Shown one piece after another: positions 28,627-39,003 of a DNA stretch of 64,000 bases. The DNA comes from Leeia oryzae DSM 17879 (lineage in GTDB: Bacteria > Pseudomonadota > Gammaproteobacteria > Burkholderiales > Leeiaceae), in the NCBI RefSeq assembly GCF_000376945.1, contig NZ_AQXU01000020.1, positions 124,001-188,000 of the forward strand, in the 5' to 3' direction. The translations under genes were made by a program, and so were the position numbers. Below the pieces are notes generated by a model. The model worked only from the letters and a program-made list of their open reading frames with translations. It made no database searches and was not told the origin of the DNA. Within the stretch, counting starts at the first letter, position 1. Each line of letters opens with the position of its first letter.

Positions 28627-30057
28627 ATGAACAAAAACACCCAGATACAGATAGAACTCGACCCCGGCTCCAGTGAATCACTGGTCACGCAGATTGTGAA
28701 TGGCCTGACCCAGCGCATTACTACCAAGCAGATGAGACCGGGCAGCAAAGCCCCGTCCATCCGCCAGTTTGCCCTGGCGCATGAAGTATCGACATTTACC
28801 GTCGTCGAAGCCTATGACCGCCTGGTAGCCAAGGGTTACCTTCAGCCAAGGCGTGGCGCGGGTTTCTTCGTGGCAGACTCGCAGAGCAAAGCAGAGCCGG
28901 TGAAGCAGCGGCTGACCGAAACCGCCGTAGACAGTTACTGGTTGCTGCGCAATGTCTACGAAAATGCAGATTCAGGCATTCACGCTGGCTGTGGCTGGCT
29001 GCCTACCACCTGGCTGGATGAAGAAGCATTGCAAAAAGGACTGCGGCAGGTCGCCAAGTCACCCGACAGGATTGTGCGTTATGGCCACCCTAAAGGGTAT
29101 GCACCGCTGCGCGAGACCATTGCACGACAACTCAACGAGCAGGAAATCCAGGCCAGCAGCGAACAAATCCTGCTGACACTGGGGGCCAGCCAGGCGCTCG
29201 ACCTGATTACACGCAGGCTCACCGTCACGGGCGATACCGTGCTGGTAGATGACCCTGGTTATAGCAATCTGATGTCCGCGCTTCGTCTGCGGGGGCTGAA
29301 TCTGGTTGGCGTCCCCATGACCCCGACCGGGCCGGATACACAAGCATTGACGCAACTGCTGGCGACACACCGTCCCAAGCTGTATTTCACCAATACCCAG
29401 CTGCAAAACCCGACTGGCGCCAGTTACAGCCCGGCCACCGCCTACCGCGTACTGCAGCTCGCGGCACAATATGACTTCAAGCTGGTAGAAGACAACGTGT
29501 CCAGTGACCTGGTCCCCGGCCGGCAACAGACACTGGCCAGCATGGACCAACTCAAACAAGTGATTTATATCGGCAGCTTTTCAAAATCCATCGCACCGGG
29601 TCTGCGGGTTGGCTATATTGCGGCGGAAAAAGGCCTGCTGGAAGAACTGGTGTATCACAAAATGGTATCCGGCATGGCCACCCCGGAACTGAACGAAACG
29701 CTGGTACATTACATCCTGACCGAAGGTCACCACCGGAAACACCTTGAACAGCTGAAAGAAAGACTGGAACGCGCCCAGGAAAAAACAGCGCGCCGGCTGG
29801 AAGAAGCCGGTTTCGACCTGTTTCACGAACCGGGTGCCGGGATGTTCTTGTGGGCTAAATGCAAGAAAACTGTCATCGATCCTCTGATACTATCGCAGCA
29901 GGCCGTCTCCAAAGACATTTTACTGGCACCCGGGTATCTGTTCCGTCCCGACCAGTCCAGCAGCCCATGGCTGCGGTTTAATGTGGCCTATTGCGACAAT
30001 GACCGACTGTTCCGCTTCTTTAACGATATATTCGCGCGTGACTTTGTGATTACCTGA
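28627..30057 (+). CDS. MocR-type (GntR/aminotransferase) transcription regulator
   Basis: 476 residues. Residues about 15-80 are a GntR winged helix (PSIRQFALAHEVSTFTVVEAYDRLVAKGYLQPRRGAGFFV). The rest is a fold-type I aminotransferase domain with the PLP lysine in YIGSFSKSIAPGLRVGY. Regulators of this kind (GabR, TauR, PdxR) sense an amino compound through PLP and control neighbouring catabolic genes. Divergence from aptA-mmsA makes beta-alanine or a related amine the likely signal. The exact ligand is an inference. Confidence 0.92.
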   Translation: MNKNTQIQIELDPGSSESLVTQIVNGLTQRITTKQMRPGSKAPSIRQFALAHEVSTFTVVEAYDRLVAKGYLQPRRGAGFFVADSQSKAEPVKQRLTETAVDSYWLLRNVYENADSGIHAGCGWLPTTWLDEEALQKGLRQVAKSPDRIVRYGHPKGYAPLRETIARQLNEQEIQASSEQILLTLGASQALDLITRRLTVTGDTVLVDDPGYSNLMSALRLRGLNLVGVPMTPTGPDTQALTQLLATHRPKLYFTNTQLQNPTGASYSPATAYRVLQLAAQYDFKLVEDNVSSDLVPGRQQTLASMDQLKQVIYIGSFSKSIAPGLRVGYIAAEKGLLEELVYHKMVSGMATPELNETLVHYILTEGHHRKHLEQLKERLERAQEKTARRLEEAGFDLFHEPGAGMFLWAKCKKTVIDPLILSQQAVSKDILLAPGYLFRPDQSSSPWLRFNVAYCDNDRLFRFFNDIFARDFVIT

Positions 30058-30232
30058 CCACACAGTATGAAATGCGCAACACCCGCAAAGGATAAGCAAC
30101 TAGCGCGACGCTAGGAGATTACCACTGACAGAATAGTTAGCATGCATACAATATCTGTCACAGGTTTCACCTAATATGGCCATCATCACCTATAATGTGA
30201 CTAACCACGATTTCTAGCCTTTTGGACGCTCC

Positions 30233-30844
30233 ATGAAACTGATTATTTCACTGACCAGCCCGTTTGCGCGTAAAGCCAGGATTGTTGCGCAGGAAAAACA
30301 GCTCACGCTCGAGAATGTGATCGACATTCCATGGAATGCAGATACCAATGTACCGAACCTGAACCCGTTGGGCAAAATTCCGGTATTGGTGCTGGATGAT
30401 GGCGATACCCTGTATGATTCACGCGTCATTGTCGAATACATGGATCGCCTGTCCCCTGTTGGCAAGCTGCTGCCACAAGAAACACGTCCGCAAACACGCG
30501 TAAAACGCTGGGAAGCACTGGCAGACGGCATTTGCGACGCAGCAGTGACCATCTTTCTGGAAAAAACCAAACGCGCAGCAGACAAGCAGGATCAGGACTG
30601 GATCGCTCGCCAGCACGACAAGATCAGCCGTGCGCTACAAGCCATGTCCGAGCAACTGGCCGACAAAACCTGGTGTGTTGGTGAAGGCTTTACACTGGCC
30701 GATATTGCGACCGGGTGCGCCTTGGGCTATCTGGACCTGCGCTTTCAGGATATCGACTGGAAGACTACCTACCCCAACCTGGCCCGGCATTATGCCAAAC
30801 TGTCAGAGCGTGCCAGTTTCATTGAAACCCAGCCACCCGTTTGA
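30233..30844 (+). CDS. Glutathione S-transferase family protein
   Basis: 203 residues. An N-terminal thioredoxin-like GST domain (SLTSPFARKARIVAQEK, NPLGKIPVLVLDDGDTLYDSRVIVEYMD) and an all-helical C-terminal domain (WCVGEGFTLADIATGCALGYLDLR). It resembles the YibF type. Serine in the SPFARK segment is the likely glutathione-activating residue. Substrate unknown. A TATAAT box lies about 40 bases upstream. Confidence 0.88.
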   Translation: MKLIISLTSPFARKARIVAQEKQLTLENVIDIPWNADTNVPNLNPLGKIPVLVLDDGDTLYDSRVIVEYMDRLSPVGKLLPQETRPQTRVKRWEALADGICDAAVTIFLEKTKRAADKQDQDWIARQHDKISRALQAMSEQLADKTWCVGEGFTLADIATGCALGYLDLRFQDIDWKTTYPNLARHYAKLSERASFIETQPPV

Positions 30845-30860
30845 TCTATACAGCAACGTT

Positions 30861-30904
30861 ACCCAATAAAAAACCCGGTTGAAAAACCGGGTTTTTTATT
30901 GGGT
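30861..30904. terminator. Long bidirectional terminator
   Basis: Perfect 20-base-pair stem, loop GAAA, with A and T runs in the arms so that it works on both strands. It separates the convergent GST and DUF3579 genes. Confidence 0.92.
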
Positions 30905-30927
30905 GTTGCGGTTAGCAACAGTAAGCA

Positions 30928-31269
30928 CTACCCTTTTGCAGCTTCAGACGGGCTATCTGCTTCCGTAACACTATCACCGAGTTCATCGATGAGGGTACGG
31001 CAATCAACCACCTTCAGGTCGTTATCCTTGGCAAAAGCCATGATAAAGGCAAATACTCTCGGGTTGATTTCTTCCAGCTGCCGATCTACCGCGACACAAC
31101 GTACACCTTCGAGTGTCATCGGACGAACATATGGCGAATAAGACATCTTCTGATCCCATCCAAACGTCGATAGGATCCCGGATAAACGCTCAGCCCAGTC
31201 ACTAGGACGGAACTGGCGGCCATTCGAGGTCAAGCCTTGAATGATAATTTCATAAGGGTTACAGATCAT
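30928..31269 (-). CDS. DUF3579 family protein
   Basis: 113 residues. The pattern IIIQGLTSNGRQFRPSDWAERLSGILSTFG, then YSPYVRPMTLEGVRCVAVDRQL, and FAFIMAFAKDNDLKV match DUF3579, a small soluble betaproteobacterial family. Its function is not known to me. It is transcribed alone between two terminators or long gaps. Confidence 0.82.
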   Translation of the reverse strand: MICNPYEIIIQGLTSNGRQFRPSDWAERLSGILSTFGWDQKMSYSPYVRPMTLEGVRCVAVDRQLEEINPRVFAFIMAFAKDNDLKVVDCRTLIDELGDSVTEADSPSEAAKG

Positions 31270-31383
31270 GCGGGCACGTATACTCTGAAAGTTTTTAACG
31301 TTATTCTTGTTATTGTCTTTTTATCTATTTTTTTATTATAGCGCAACCGTTCTTCCCTCAATTCACAATTGCGCAAAACAGGA

Positions 31384-31731
31384 TTACCTTGCAGCGGTAA
31401 TCACCATTTCAATTTTATAGCCGGGGTCTGCCAGTTCTGCCTTCACACAAGCACGTGACGGTGCGGAGCCTTCTGGCAGCCATGCGTCCCATAGCTCGTT
31501 CATTTCAGCGATATAGCGCATATCGGTCAGGTAGATTACAACCTGAAGCAAGCGGGATTTATCGCTGCCAAAACCTGACAAACGGCGTTCAATACTCGTC
31601 AGCACTTCGCGGGTCTGTGTCTGGATATCTGCATGCAAGGTATCTGGCACTTCGACAAAGTAGGCGGTCTGGCCATGCAATACCACGTCGGACCATCGCT
31701 TGGTGGTACCAATACGTTCAATCTGGCTCAT
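31384..31731 (-). CDS. RidA family protein
   Basis: 115 residues. Members of this trimeric family hydrolyse reactive imines and enamines formed by PLP enzymes. Seen here are the VVLHGQTAYFVEVPD start, VIYLTDMRYIAEMNELWDAWLPEGSAPSRACVKAELADPGYKIEMVITA and the conserved arginine in SRACV. It belongs to a RidA subgroup rather than canonical YjgF. Its role with the nearby aminotransferase is possible but unproven. Confidence 0.85.
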   Translation of the reverse strand: MSQIERIGTTKRWSDVVLHGQTAYFVEVPDTLHADIQTQTREVLTSIERRLSGFGSDKSRLLQVVIYLTDMRYIAEMNELWDAWLPEGSAPSRACVKAELADPGYKIEMVITAAR

Positions 31732-31836
31732 ATCACTGCTCCTGATATTAGGTCTAGTCTACAAAAACGTAACGGGCAAAAAAACGGCGTGGTCATGAAC
31801 CCCGCCGTTTTTTCGTTACCCGCTACACGGCGCGAA

Positions 31837-33651
31837 TCAATCTGCAGAACGAACCGCGCGACGACGCTCGTTTTCTGACAGATAGCGTTTACGGATACGG
31901 ATGCTGACCGGGGTAATTTCTACCAGTTCATCATCATCAATAAACTCAACAGCAGATTCCAGCGTCAGTTTGATCGGGGTGGTCAAACGCACGGCTTCAT
32001 CCGTACCGGAGGCACGAACGTTGGTCAGTTTTTTACCCTTGATCGGGTTAACTACCAAGTCATTGTCACGGCTATGGATACCGATGATCATGCCTTCATA
32101 CAGTTTGTCGCCTGGGCTCACAAACATGCGGCCACGGTCTTCCAGGTTCCACAGCGCGTACGCCACTGCTTCGCCAGCTTCCTGAGAGATCAGTACACCA
32201 TTGTGACGACCTGGCAAGTCAGCCTTGACAGGACCATAGTCATCAAACACGTGAGACATCAGGCCAGTACCACGGGTCATGGTCATGAAGTCAGACTGGA
32301 AGCCAATCAGGCCACGTGCAGGAATGTGGTATTCCAGACGGGTACGGCCCATGCCGTCAGATTCCATGTTGGTCAGCTCGCCACGGCGGCGACCGATTTC
32401 TTCCATCACGGCACCCTGGTTTGCATCTTCCAGGTCAATGGTCAGGTTTTCGTACGGTTCGCACTTCTGACCGTCGATTTCCTTGTACACCACGCGTGGC
32501 TTGGCCACGGCCATTTCAAAGCCTTCACGACGCATGCTTTCCAGCAGAATGGTCAGGTGCAATTCACCACGGCCAGACACACGGAATACGTCAGAGTCTT
32601 CGGTATCTTCAACGCGCAACGCAACGTTGGTCAGCAACTCTTTGGTCAGGCGGTCACGAATCTGACGGCTGGTCACAAACTTGCCTTCGGTACCGGCCAA
32701 TGGTGAAGAGTTCACCATAAAGTCCATGGTCAGGGTTGGCTCATCCACAGCCAGCACTGGCAGACCAACAGGATTGTCTTTGTCGGCAATGGTCACACCG
32801 ATACCGATGTCTTCAATACCGGAGATAATGATGATGTCGCCAGCTTCTGCACTTTCAACAGGCACACGGTCCAGACCCTGGAAGCCCAATACCTGGTTGA
32901 TACGGCCTTGCGCAACCTGATCTTCATGATTCATGACCACAACAGCCTGACCAGGCTTGATGCGACCGTTCAGCACACGGCCAACCCCAAGGCGGCCGGT
33001 ATAGGTAGAGTAATCCAGCGCAGCAATCTGCAACTGCAATGGTGCTTCGCTGTCGCCTGGAGGTGTTGGTACGTGCTTCAATACGGTCTCGAACAACGGA
33101 CGCATATCGCTGGACTCATCAGCTAATTCCAGCTTTGCAAAACCATTCAGGCCGGATGCGTAAATGATCGGGAAGTCCAGCTGCTCGTTGGTCGCACCCA
33201 GTTTGTCAAACAGGTCGAATGTCTGGTCCACAACCCAGTCAGGACGCGCACCCGGGCGGTCAACCTTGTTGATCACCACGATCGGGCGCAGGCCCAGTGC
33301 CAGTGCTTTTTTGGTCACGAAACGGGTTTGAGGCATCGGGCCTTCAACCGCATCCACCAGCAGCAGCACGCCATCCACCATGCCCAACACGCGTTCCACT
33401 TCGCCACCAAAGTCGGCGTGGCCCGGGGTATCTACGATGTTGATGTGGGTACCTTCGTAATCGATAGCAGTGTTCTTGGCAAGAATGGTAATACCACGTT
33501 CTTTTTCCAAGTCATTGCTATCCATGACGCGTTCGTCAACCTGCTGGTTTTCACGGAAGGTGCCGCTTTGACGCAGCAATTGGTCAACCAGGGTCGTTTT
33601 GCCGTGGTCAACGTGGGCGATGATAGCAATATTGCGGAGTGCGCGAGACAT
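31837..33651 (-). CDS. typA: Ribosome-associated GTPase TypA/BipA
   Basis: 604 residues. The translational GTPase motifs are [15 protein letters not shown] (G1), RGITI (G2), DTPGH (G3) and NKVDRPGA (G4), followed by EF-G-like domains and the TypA-specific C-terminal domain. It helps 50S assembly at low temperature and stress responses. ATG 33651 is chosen over a codon seven residues upstream, as it begins at [17 protein letters not shown]. Confidence 0.96.
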   Translation of the reverse strand: MSRALRNIAIIAHVDHGKTTLVDQLLRQSGTFRENQQVDERVMDSNDLEKERGITILAKNTAIDYEGTHINIVDTPGHADFGGEVERVLGMVDGVLLLVDAVEGPMPQTRFVTKKALALGLRPIVVINKVDRPGARPDWVVDQTFDLFDKLGATNEQLDFPIIYASGLNGFAKLELADESSDMRPLFETVLKHVPTPPGDSEAPLQLQIAALDYSTYTGRLGVGRVLNGRIKPGQAVVVMNHEDQVAQGRINQVLGFQGLDRVPVESAEAGDIIIISGIEDIGIGVTIADKDNPVGLPVLAVDEPTLTMDFMVNSSPLAGTEGKFVTSRQIRDRLTKELLTNVALRVEDTEDSDVFRVSGRGELHLTILLESMRREGFEMAVAKPRVVYKEIDGQKCEPYENLTIDLEDANQGAVMEEIGRRRGELTNMESDGMGRTRLEYHIPARGLIGFQSDFMTMTRGTGLMSHVFDDYGPVKADLPGRHNGVLISQEAGEAVAYALWNLEDRGRMFVSPGDKLYEGMIIGIHSRDNDLVVNPIKGKKLTNVRASGTDEAVRLTTPIKLTLESAVEFIDDDELVEITPVSIRIRKRYLSENERRRAVRSAD

Positions 33652-33824
33652 GGAAATTTCCGGTGATATCAAAACCGTAGATTATAACATGTCTTTGTGT
33701 TGAATATACTACTACCGCAATATGTTGCACATAAGAAACAAAGCCAAGTCTCTGATTCCTTAGCAGTTTACGGCCAAAAAGCCTTGATTTGTCCTGTATG
33801 AGCGCCAATGACGGCCTGCCAGAC

Positions 33825-33852
33825 AAAAAAGGTACCTCGCGGTACCTTTTTT
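33825..33852 (-). terminator. Terminator of the binding-protein gene
   Basis: AAAAAAGGTACC and complement with loop TCGC, T run on either strand, 21 bases beyond the stop of the leftward gene. Confidence 0.9.
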
Positions 33853-33873
33853 GGATGAACTGACGAACGGCTA

Positions 33874-35016
33874 TCAGTGTACGACTTGCACTGCATTCCA
33901 GTTACCGTCACGGAACTGCTTTACCGTCACGGCGGCCTTCAGGATATCGCCTTTGGCATCAAACGCAATCGGGCCAATGACGCCAGTGGTCTTGATCGCG
34001 GCCAGCTTTGGCAGATATTTGGCGGGATCAGATGAGTTGGCCGCCTGCATGGCCTGTGCCACGGTCATCACAGCGTCGTACACATACGGTGCATACACCT
34101 GAACGTCTTGACCAAACCGTTGTTTGAAACGCGGGAAGAATGCCTTGCCTTGTGGCATCTGGTCACGCGGAATACCAGCTTCTGTACAGTACACGTCTGG
34201 TGACATGGCTGAACCCGCCAGTTTGATCATGTTGGCAGAGCAACCACCATCAGACACCACGTATTTCGCGGTAATGCCCAGACGACGCAATTGTTGCAAT
34301 TGGGGTGCAGCTGTCACGTCCATGCCGCCATACAGAACGACATCCGGCTTTTTACCCTTAATGGAGGTCAGAACCGCCATCCAGTCGGTGGTTTTATCGG
34401 TACCGTATTCGCGGGTCAGTACTTTGCCGCCATTGGCTTTTACCGATTTTTCAATCTCGTCGGCCAGACCCTGGCCATACGCAGTACGGTCATCCAGAAT
34501 CACGACCGTTTTGGCTTTGAGGCTTTTTACCGCAAACGAACCCATGGCACCGCCCTGCTGGATATCATTGGCCACCATGCGGAACGTGGTCTTGAAACCT
34601 TGCTGCGTAAACTTAGGGTTGGTAGACGAAGGGGTAATTTGGGGAATACCGGCGTCCGAATACAAACGCGCTGCCGGAATGGATGTACCCGAGGTCAAGT
34701 GACCAATGACAGCAGACACTTTCATGTCTACCAGTTTTTGGGCTACAACTGTTGCCAGTTTAGGATCTCCGGCATCATCTTCAGAGACCAGTTCAAATTT
34801 GGCGACCTGGCCACCAATCTTGATTTTCTTGCTGTTCAGCTCTTCAATCGCCAGACGGGCACCGAACTCATTATCCTTGCCAAGGTGGGCAATCGGCCCG
34901 GTCAGGGCGGATGCATGGCCAATTTTGATGACAACGTCCGCATGGGCTGTAGCCATGCTGATAGAAGCTGCAATCATGGAAATCTTTAATACCGATTTTG
35001 AAACGATGGACGACAT
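33874..35016 (-). CDS. Branched-chain amino acid ABC transporter substrate-binding protein
   Basis: 380 residues with a signal peptide (cut near ATAHADVV). The mature part is a type I periplasmic binding protein of the LivJ/LivK kind: IKIGHASALTGPIAHLGKDNEFGARLAIEELN, VIGHLTSGTSIPAARLYSDAGIPQITPSSTNP and ILDDRTAYGQGLADE. It delivers leucine, isoleucine or valine (or a related ligand) to an ABC permease. No permease or ATPase genes adjoin it, so it acts with components elsewhere. ATG 35016 follows AAGGA. Confidence 0.92.
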   Translation of the reverse strand: MSSIVSKSVLKISMIAASISMATAHADVVIKIGHASALTGPIAHLGKDNEFGARLAIEELNSKKIKIGGQVAKFELVSEDDAGDPKLATVVAQKLVDMKVSAVIGHLTSGTSIPAARLYSDAGIPQITPSSTNPKFTQQGFKTTFRMVANDIQQGGAMGSFAVKSLKAKTVVILDDRTAYGQGLADEIEKSVKANGGKVLTREYGTDKTTDWMAVLTSIKGKKPDVVLYGGMDVTAAPQLQQLRRLGITAKYVVSDGGCSANMIKLAGSAMSPDVYCTEAGIPRDQMPQGKAFFPRFKQRFGQDVQVYAPYVYDAVMTVAQAMQAANSSDPAKYLPKLAAIKTTGVIGPIAFDAKGDILKAAVTVKQFRDGNWNAVQVVH

Positions 35017-35530
35017 ATAGGTGTTCCTTGCACGATTACAAAGTGCGCTGAGTATCACCAATGAAAAAAACATATTCGATTCAGGGTCTTGTTTGGCAAG
35101 ACAAAAGGGATACAACGGCGCATGGGGCCAGAGGAAACAATTGGCATGCGACGGTAGCGCAATCAATGTCCCAGGAAGGTCTGCGAGGGTGGGCAAACGC
35201 AATATCACAGTTTTTTGCACTGCAATATTGCGTATTCTCCAACAAATTTAGCCCGCTAAGCAATTGGATTGCGTCAATTAACAGTGCTTTCAGTAGTTGT
35301 ACTTAGACAAGAATGCCAGCCAGACATTTACACGCCACACGTACTTAGACCTACACCCAAAAGCTTGTTAAGACGTTGACAGCAGGTAATCCGCAGGCTT
35401 TACTGCATAGCGCCATGACAATGGCACAGCCCTGACAGAATTGCGCAACATGCCATCAGCCAGCAGGCGGGGTTTGTGTTGGCAAATATGAACCCATCAC
35501 CAACCCTCCTCACCGCCCATACGGATGCAG
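35017..35530. other. Long upstream region of the binding-protein gene
   Basis: No convincing gene in about 510 bases. At 35197-35233 ACGCAATAT and ATATTGCGT form a perfect nine-base inverted repeat spaced by 19 bases that can also partly pair, giving a long imperfect hairpin about 180 bases before the start. It may be an operator or leader structure. I see nothing in the rest. Confidence 0.4.
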
Positions 35531-36034
35531 TCAGTCCCCAATAAAGTCTGATTTGCCTACCGGGACACCGTTATGGCGTAGCAGGGCATAAGTCGTCGTG
35601 ATATGGAAATAGAAGTTTGGCAGCACAAAATTGAGCAGGTAATCCTGCCCGGTAAAGTTCAACGTCCTGCCTGGCCATTTCAGCACGATTTCCTTGTTTT
35701 CACTGCCATCAATCTGTGCTGGCGAGAAGCCCGACAGGAATGCCAATGCCTTGTCTACCCTAGCCTGCAATTGCTCCAGCGTCGCTTCATCATCTGGCCA
35801 GGAGGGTGGTGTCTCACCCGCCAGCCGTGCCGCGCCGCCTTTTACCATATCAGTGGCAATCTGCACCTGCTTGGTCAAAGGATACATATTCGGATACAGA
35901 CGGACATTGGGAAGCACAGATGGATCAAATTTATGGGTTTCTGCATGCTGCACGGCCAAATCCAGCAAGTGCTTGAGGTTGTTCAGCATACGGATAAACA
36001 CAGGAATGGATGCCTGATACATGGAAAGTGACAT
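35531..36034 (-). CDS. DUF1993 domain protein
   Basis: 167 residues. The opening SLSMYQASIPVFIRMLNNLKHLLDLAVQHA, the central RLYPNMYPLTKQVQIATDMVKGGAARLAG and the end NFYFHITTTYALLRHNGVPVGKSDFIG are characteristic of DUF1993, a four-helix DinB-like fold. Such proteins may bind metal, but the function is not known. ATG 36034 has GAGGG at the right distance; an upstream TTG is unlikely. Confidence 0.88.
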   Translation of the reverse strand: MSLSMYQASIPVFIRMLNNLKHLLDLAVQHAETHKFDPSVLPNVRLYPNMYPLTKQVQIATDMVKGGAARLAGETPPSWPDDEATLEQLQARVDKALAFLSGFSPAQIDGSENKEIVLKWPGRTLNFTGQDYLLNFVLPNFYFHITTTYALLRHNGVPVGKSDFIGD

Positions 36035-36135
36035 GGTGACCCTCGGCAATCTGATTGATATAGAGAATCAATAGTACGCGCACATGGGCGCCGGTGGGAA
36101 GTGGCCAAACCACAAGGGCATGGGGGAACTCAAAA

Positions 36136-36169
36136 CAAAACAGCCATGACATTCGTCATGGCTGTTTTG
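36136..36169 (-). terminator. Terminator of ppa
   Basis: A 15-base-pair perfect stem (CAAAACAGCCATGAC and complement) with loop ATTC, just past the ppa stop, with T residues on both sides. Confidence 0.88.
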
Positions 36170-36190
36170 GGGAAAACATGGCTATAACTA

Positions 36191-36718
36191 TCAGGCCTTG
36201 TAGCGCTCAACCCCTGCCAGGATTTCGGCTTTAGCTGCGTCGATATCTGCCCAGCCCTGCACCTTCACCCATTTGCCTTTTTCCAGATCTTTGTAATGTT
36301 CAAAGAAATGGGAAATCTGTTGCAACAGCAGTTCAGGCAGGTCAGAAGTGCTCTGAATGTTCTTGTACATCGGGCACAGTTTTTCAACCGGCACAGCGAT
36401 CAGTTTGGCATCAATGCCGGATTCGTCTTCCATTTTCAGCATGCCCAGGGCACGGCAGCGAACCACTACGCCAATCTGCAGCGGGAACGGGGTAACAACC
36501 AGCACATCGACAGGATCCCCATCTTCAGACAGGGTGTTAGGAATATAACCGTAGTTACATGGGTAGAACATGGCAGTGCCCATGAAACGATCGACGAACA
36601 TCGCGCCAGTGTCTTTGTCCAGCTCATACTTGATAGGCGCTGCATTGGCTGGAATTTCGATAATCACGTTGAAGTCGTTTGGTACATCTTTACCAGCTGG
36701 TACGCGATCCAGAATCAT
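36191..36718 (-). CDS. ppa: Inorganic pyrophosphatase
   Basis: 175 residues, family I soluble pyrophosphatase with the signature [11 protein letters not shown] and [23 protein letters not shown]. It hydrolyses pyrophosphate, pulling biosynthetic reactions forward. GAGGA lies before ATG 36718; the frame upstream is not protein-like. Confidence 0.97.
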   Translation of the reverse strand: MILDRVPAGKDVPNDFNVIIEIPANAAPIKYELDKDTGAMFVDRFMGTAMFYPCNYGYIPNTLSEDGDPVDVLVVTPFPLQIGVVVRCRALGMLKMEDESGIDAKLIAVPVEKLCPMYKNIQSTSDLPELLLQQISHFFEHYKDLEKGKWVKVQGWADIDAAKAEILAGVERYKA

Positions 36719-36850
36719 GGGGTAGTCCTCTTTTGTCGTGTAGATACGTTTAAAGATGCGCCGTGAACATTGGCTTTTTGCCTGCTTTGCCAACTGCCCC
36801 GACACATCCCCGTGCAAATAAACCGTCAGATTATAGCATGCTGCAATGCA

Positions 36851-38179
36851 TTATATTCTTTCGGCCCACAAGTCATACTCATCTGATTCGATGATTTTTG
36901 CAGTGACTTTGTCACCGACTTGCAGTCGGGTTTCACCGTTCAGATACACCAGGCCGTCAATCTCTGGTGCATCCGCATAACTGCGGCCGATTGCGCCTTC
37001 CTCATCGACTTCATCGATCAGGATTTCAAGTGAACGCCCGACTTTGGCAGCCAGACGCCTTGCACTGATTTCTGCCTGCTTCTCCATGAAACGGGCTTTG
37101 CGCTCTTCTGCCAATTCGGCTGGTACATGATCCGGCAAGGCATTGGCTGTCGCACCTTCCACCGGCGAGTACGTAAAGCACCCTACCCGGTCCAGTTCTG
37201 CTTCATCCAGAAAGTCCAGCAATTGCTGGAAATCATCTTCGGTTTCACCAGGGAAGCCAACAATAAAGGTAGAACGGATTGCAAGATCCGGACACATGGC
37301 GCGCCAGTTCTGTACACGCTGCAAGACTTTGTCGCTATCACCCGGGCGCTTCATGGCTTTAAGGATGCGCGGACTGGCGTGCTGGAACGGGATATCCAGG
37401 TACGGCAAAATCTTGCCTTCCGCCATCAGCGGAATCACTTCGTCCACATGCGGATATGGGTATACGTAGTGCAAACGCACCCAGATATCCAGTTTGGCCA
37501 ACTCGGTGGCCAACTCAGTCATGCGGGTCCGCACCGGGCGGCCGTTATAAAAGCCAGTCTTGTATTTGACATCGACACCATAGGCGCTGGTATCTTGAGA
37601 GATGACCAGCAATTCTTTGACGCCGGCCTTGGCCAAACCCTCTGCTTCTCGCAACACTTCATGCACAGGCCGGCTCACCAGATCCCCGCGCATGGATGGA
37701 ATAATGCAGAAGGTACAACGGTGATTGCACCCTTCCGAAATCTTCAGATAAGCATAGTGTTTTGGCGTCAGCTTGATCCCTTGTGGCGGAATCAGGTCGA
37801 TGAACGGATCATGCGGCTTAGGCAGATACTGGTGCACCGCACTGACCACATCGTCCGTCGCATGCGGTCCGGTAACGGCCAGTACTTTGGGATGGGTTTG
37901 CTGGACGATATCGCCTTTGGCACCCAGGCACCCGGTCACGATCACCTTGCCGTTTTCATGCAGGGCCTCGCCAATGGCATCCAGTGATTCTTGTACGGCA
38001 CTGTCGATAAAACCACAGGTATTTACAATCACCAGATCAGCATCATTGTAAGAACCCGAAATTTCATAACCTTCGGCACGTAACTGGGTCAGAAACTGCT
38101 CCGAATCGACAAGCGCTTTCGGACATCCTAACGACACGACCCCAATTTTTTGCTGGCCGGACAACTGTTGATCACTCAT
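36851..38179 (-). CDS. rimO: Ribosomal protein S12 methylthiotransferase RimO
   Basis: 442 residues. An N-terminal UPF0004 domain ([26 protein letters not shown]), a radical SAM domain with [17 protein letters not shown], and a C-terminal TRAM domain. RimO adds a methylthio group to an aspartate of ribosomal protein S12. ATG 38179 starts at [18 protein letters not shown]; the frame upstream has no support. Confidence 0.96.
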   Translation of the reverse strand: MSDQQLSGQQKIGVVSLGCPKALVDSEQFLTQLRAEGYEISGSYNDADLVIVNTCGFIDSAVQESLDAIGEALHENGKVIVTGCLGAKGDIVQQTHPKVLAVTGPHATDDVVSAVHQYLPKPHDPFIDLIPPQGIKLTPKHYAYLKISEGCNHRCTFCIIPSMRGDLVSRPVHEVLREAEGLAKAGVKELLVISQDTSAYGVDVKYKTGFYNGRPVRTRMTELATELAKLDIWVRLHYVYPYPHVDEVIPLMAEGKILPYLDIPFQHASPRILKAMKRPGDSDKVLQRVQNWRAMCPDLAIRSTFIVGFPGETEDDFQQLLDFLDEAELDRVGCFTYSPVEGATANALPDHVPAELAEERKARFMEKQAEISARRLAAKVGRSLEILIDEVDEEGAIGRSYADAPEIDGLVYLNGETRLQVGDKVTAKIIESDEYDLWAERI

Positions 38180-38307
38180 GGATAGAATACTCTTATGGCG
38201 GTGCCAATCTACACCGGGGTAGTAAAACACTAAGACAAAGAGGCGAGCACATTGCCCGCCTCAAGTCAGAAATAAACTGTATAAACAATGCGTTAAGCGA
38301 TTATACC

Positions 38308-38862
38308 CTATTCTTTGGGTTTCTCGTCAGTCCCGCCCGGAAAACCCAGGCCGGTAAACAGGTTGCGGGTGCGCTCCTGCATTTGCTGCTGCATGTCGAC
38401 AAACATGTTGGTGCTTTGTTCCAGATAGCTAGACATCATGCCCTGCATGGCCGGCCCCTGAAATTTCAGGAACTCGTTCCATAGCCCGGGAGTGACTGTT
38501 GGCGTTTCACCATAAATCTGCTTGGTTTGCTCTTTAAGACGGTCTTGCATCTGGGCAAACATCTGCATGTTCTTCTCCAGATAAGAACCCATCATGCCCT
38601 GCATGGCGTTGCCATAGAAACGGATAATCTGGGTCAGCACGTCGTAGGTAAACATCGGCATGCCACCAGACTCTTCTTCCAGAATGATCTGCAGCAATAC
38701 GCTGCGGGTCAGATCATCACCGGATTTCGCATCCTGAACCTGAATATCAACATTTTCCAGCACCAGCTTTTTTACATCTTCCAGCGTGATATAGCAGCTC
38801 GTTGCCGTGTCGTAGAGACGGCGGTTCGGGTATTTCTTGATGATGCGTTTATCTTGGGACAT
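38308..38862 (-). CDS. phaR: Polyhydroxyalkanoate synthesis repressor PhaR
   Basis: 184 residues. The N-terminal DNA-binding domain is RIIKKYPNRRLYDTATSCYITLEDVKKLV, followed by PHB-accumulation domains with a repeated QGMMGSYLE / QGMMSSYLEQS helix. PhaR binds both PHA granules and DNA, releasing phasin expression when polymer forms. The start is placed at ATG 38862 (MSQDKRI); ATG codons at 38877 and 38892 have weaker ribosome sites. It is divergent from the phasin gene with candidate operators between. Confidence 0.92.
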   Translation of the reverse strand: MSQDKRIIKKYPNRRLYDTATSCYITLEDVKKLVLENVDIQVQDAKSGDDLTRSVLLQIILEEESGGMPMFTYDVLTQIIRFYGNAMQGMMGSYLEKNMQMFAQMQDRLKEQTKQIYGETPTVTPGLWNEFLKFQGPAMQGMMSSYLEQSTNMFVDMQQQMQERTRNLFTGLGFPGGTDEKPKE

Positions 38863-38939
38863 GCGGACAGTTTCCATTCGGTTATTTGGCATCGTAATAC
38901 GATTTTAACACCAATTATTTCAGATTGCTCCAACTGCAG

Positions 38940-38968
38940 ATTATTTTTGTGCAGTGCACAAAAATAAT
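38940..38968. promoter_or_regulatory. Perfect 29-base palindrome, candidate PhaR operator
   Basis: The arms ATTATTTTTGTGCA and TGCACAAAAATAAT surround a single G. It lies immediately upstream of the -35 box of the phasin promoter. The TGCA-rich core fits what is reported for PhaR operators. Confidence 0.65.
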
Positions 38969-38970
38969 CA

Positions 38971-38999
38971 TTGACATGCATGACCTACATAGCTAAGAT
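38971..38999 (+). promoter_or_regulatory. Phasin promoter
   Basis: TTGACA at 38971-38976, a 17-base spacer and TAAGAT at 38994-38999. A nearly ideal sigma-70 promoter for the phasin gene. Confidence 0.85.
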
Positions 39000-39003
39000 G
39001 AAA

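Noticed and set aside
32074-32706. 210-codon frame antisense to typA
   Set aside because: Mirror frame of a conserved GTPase.
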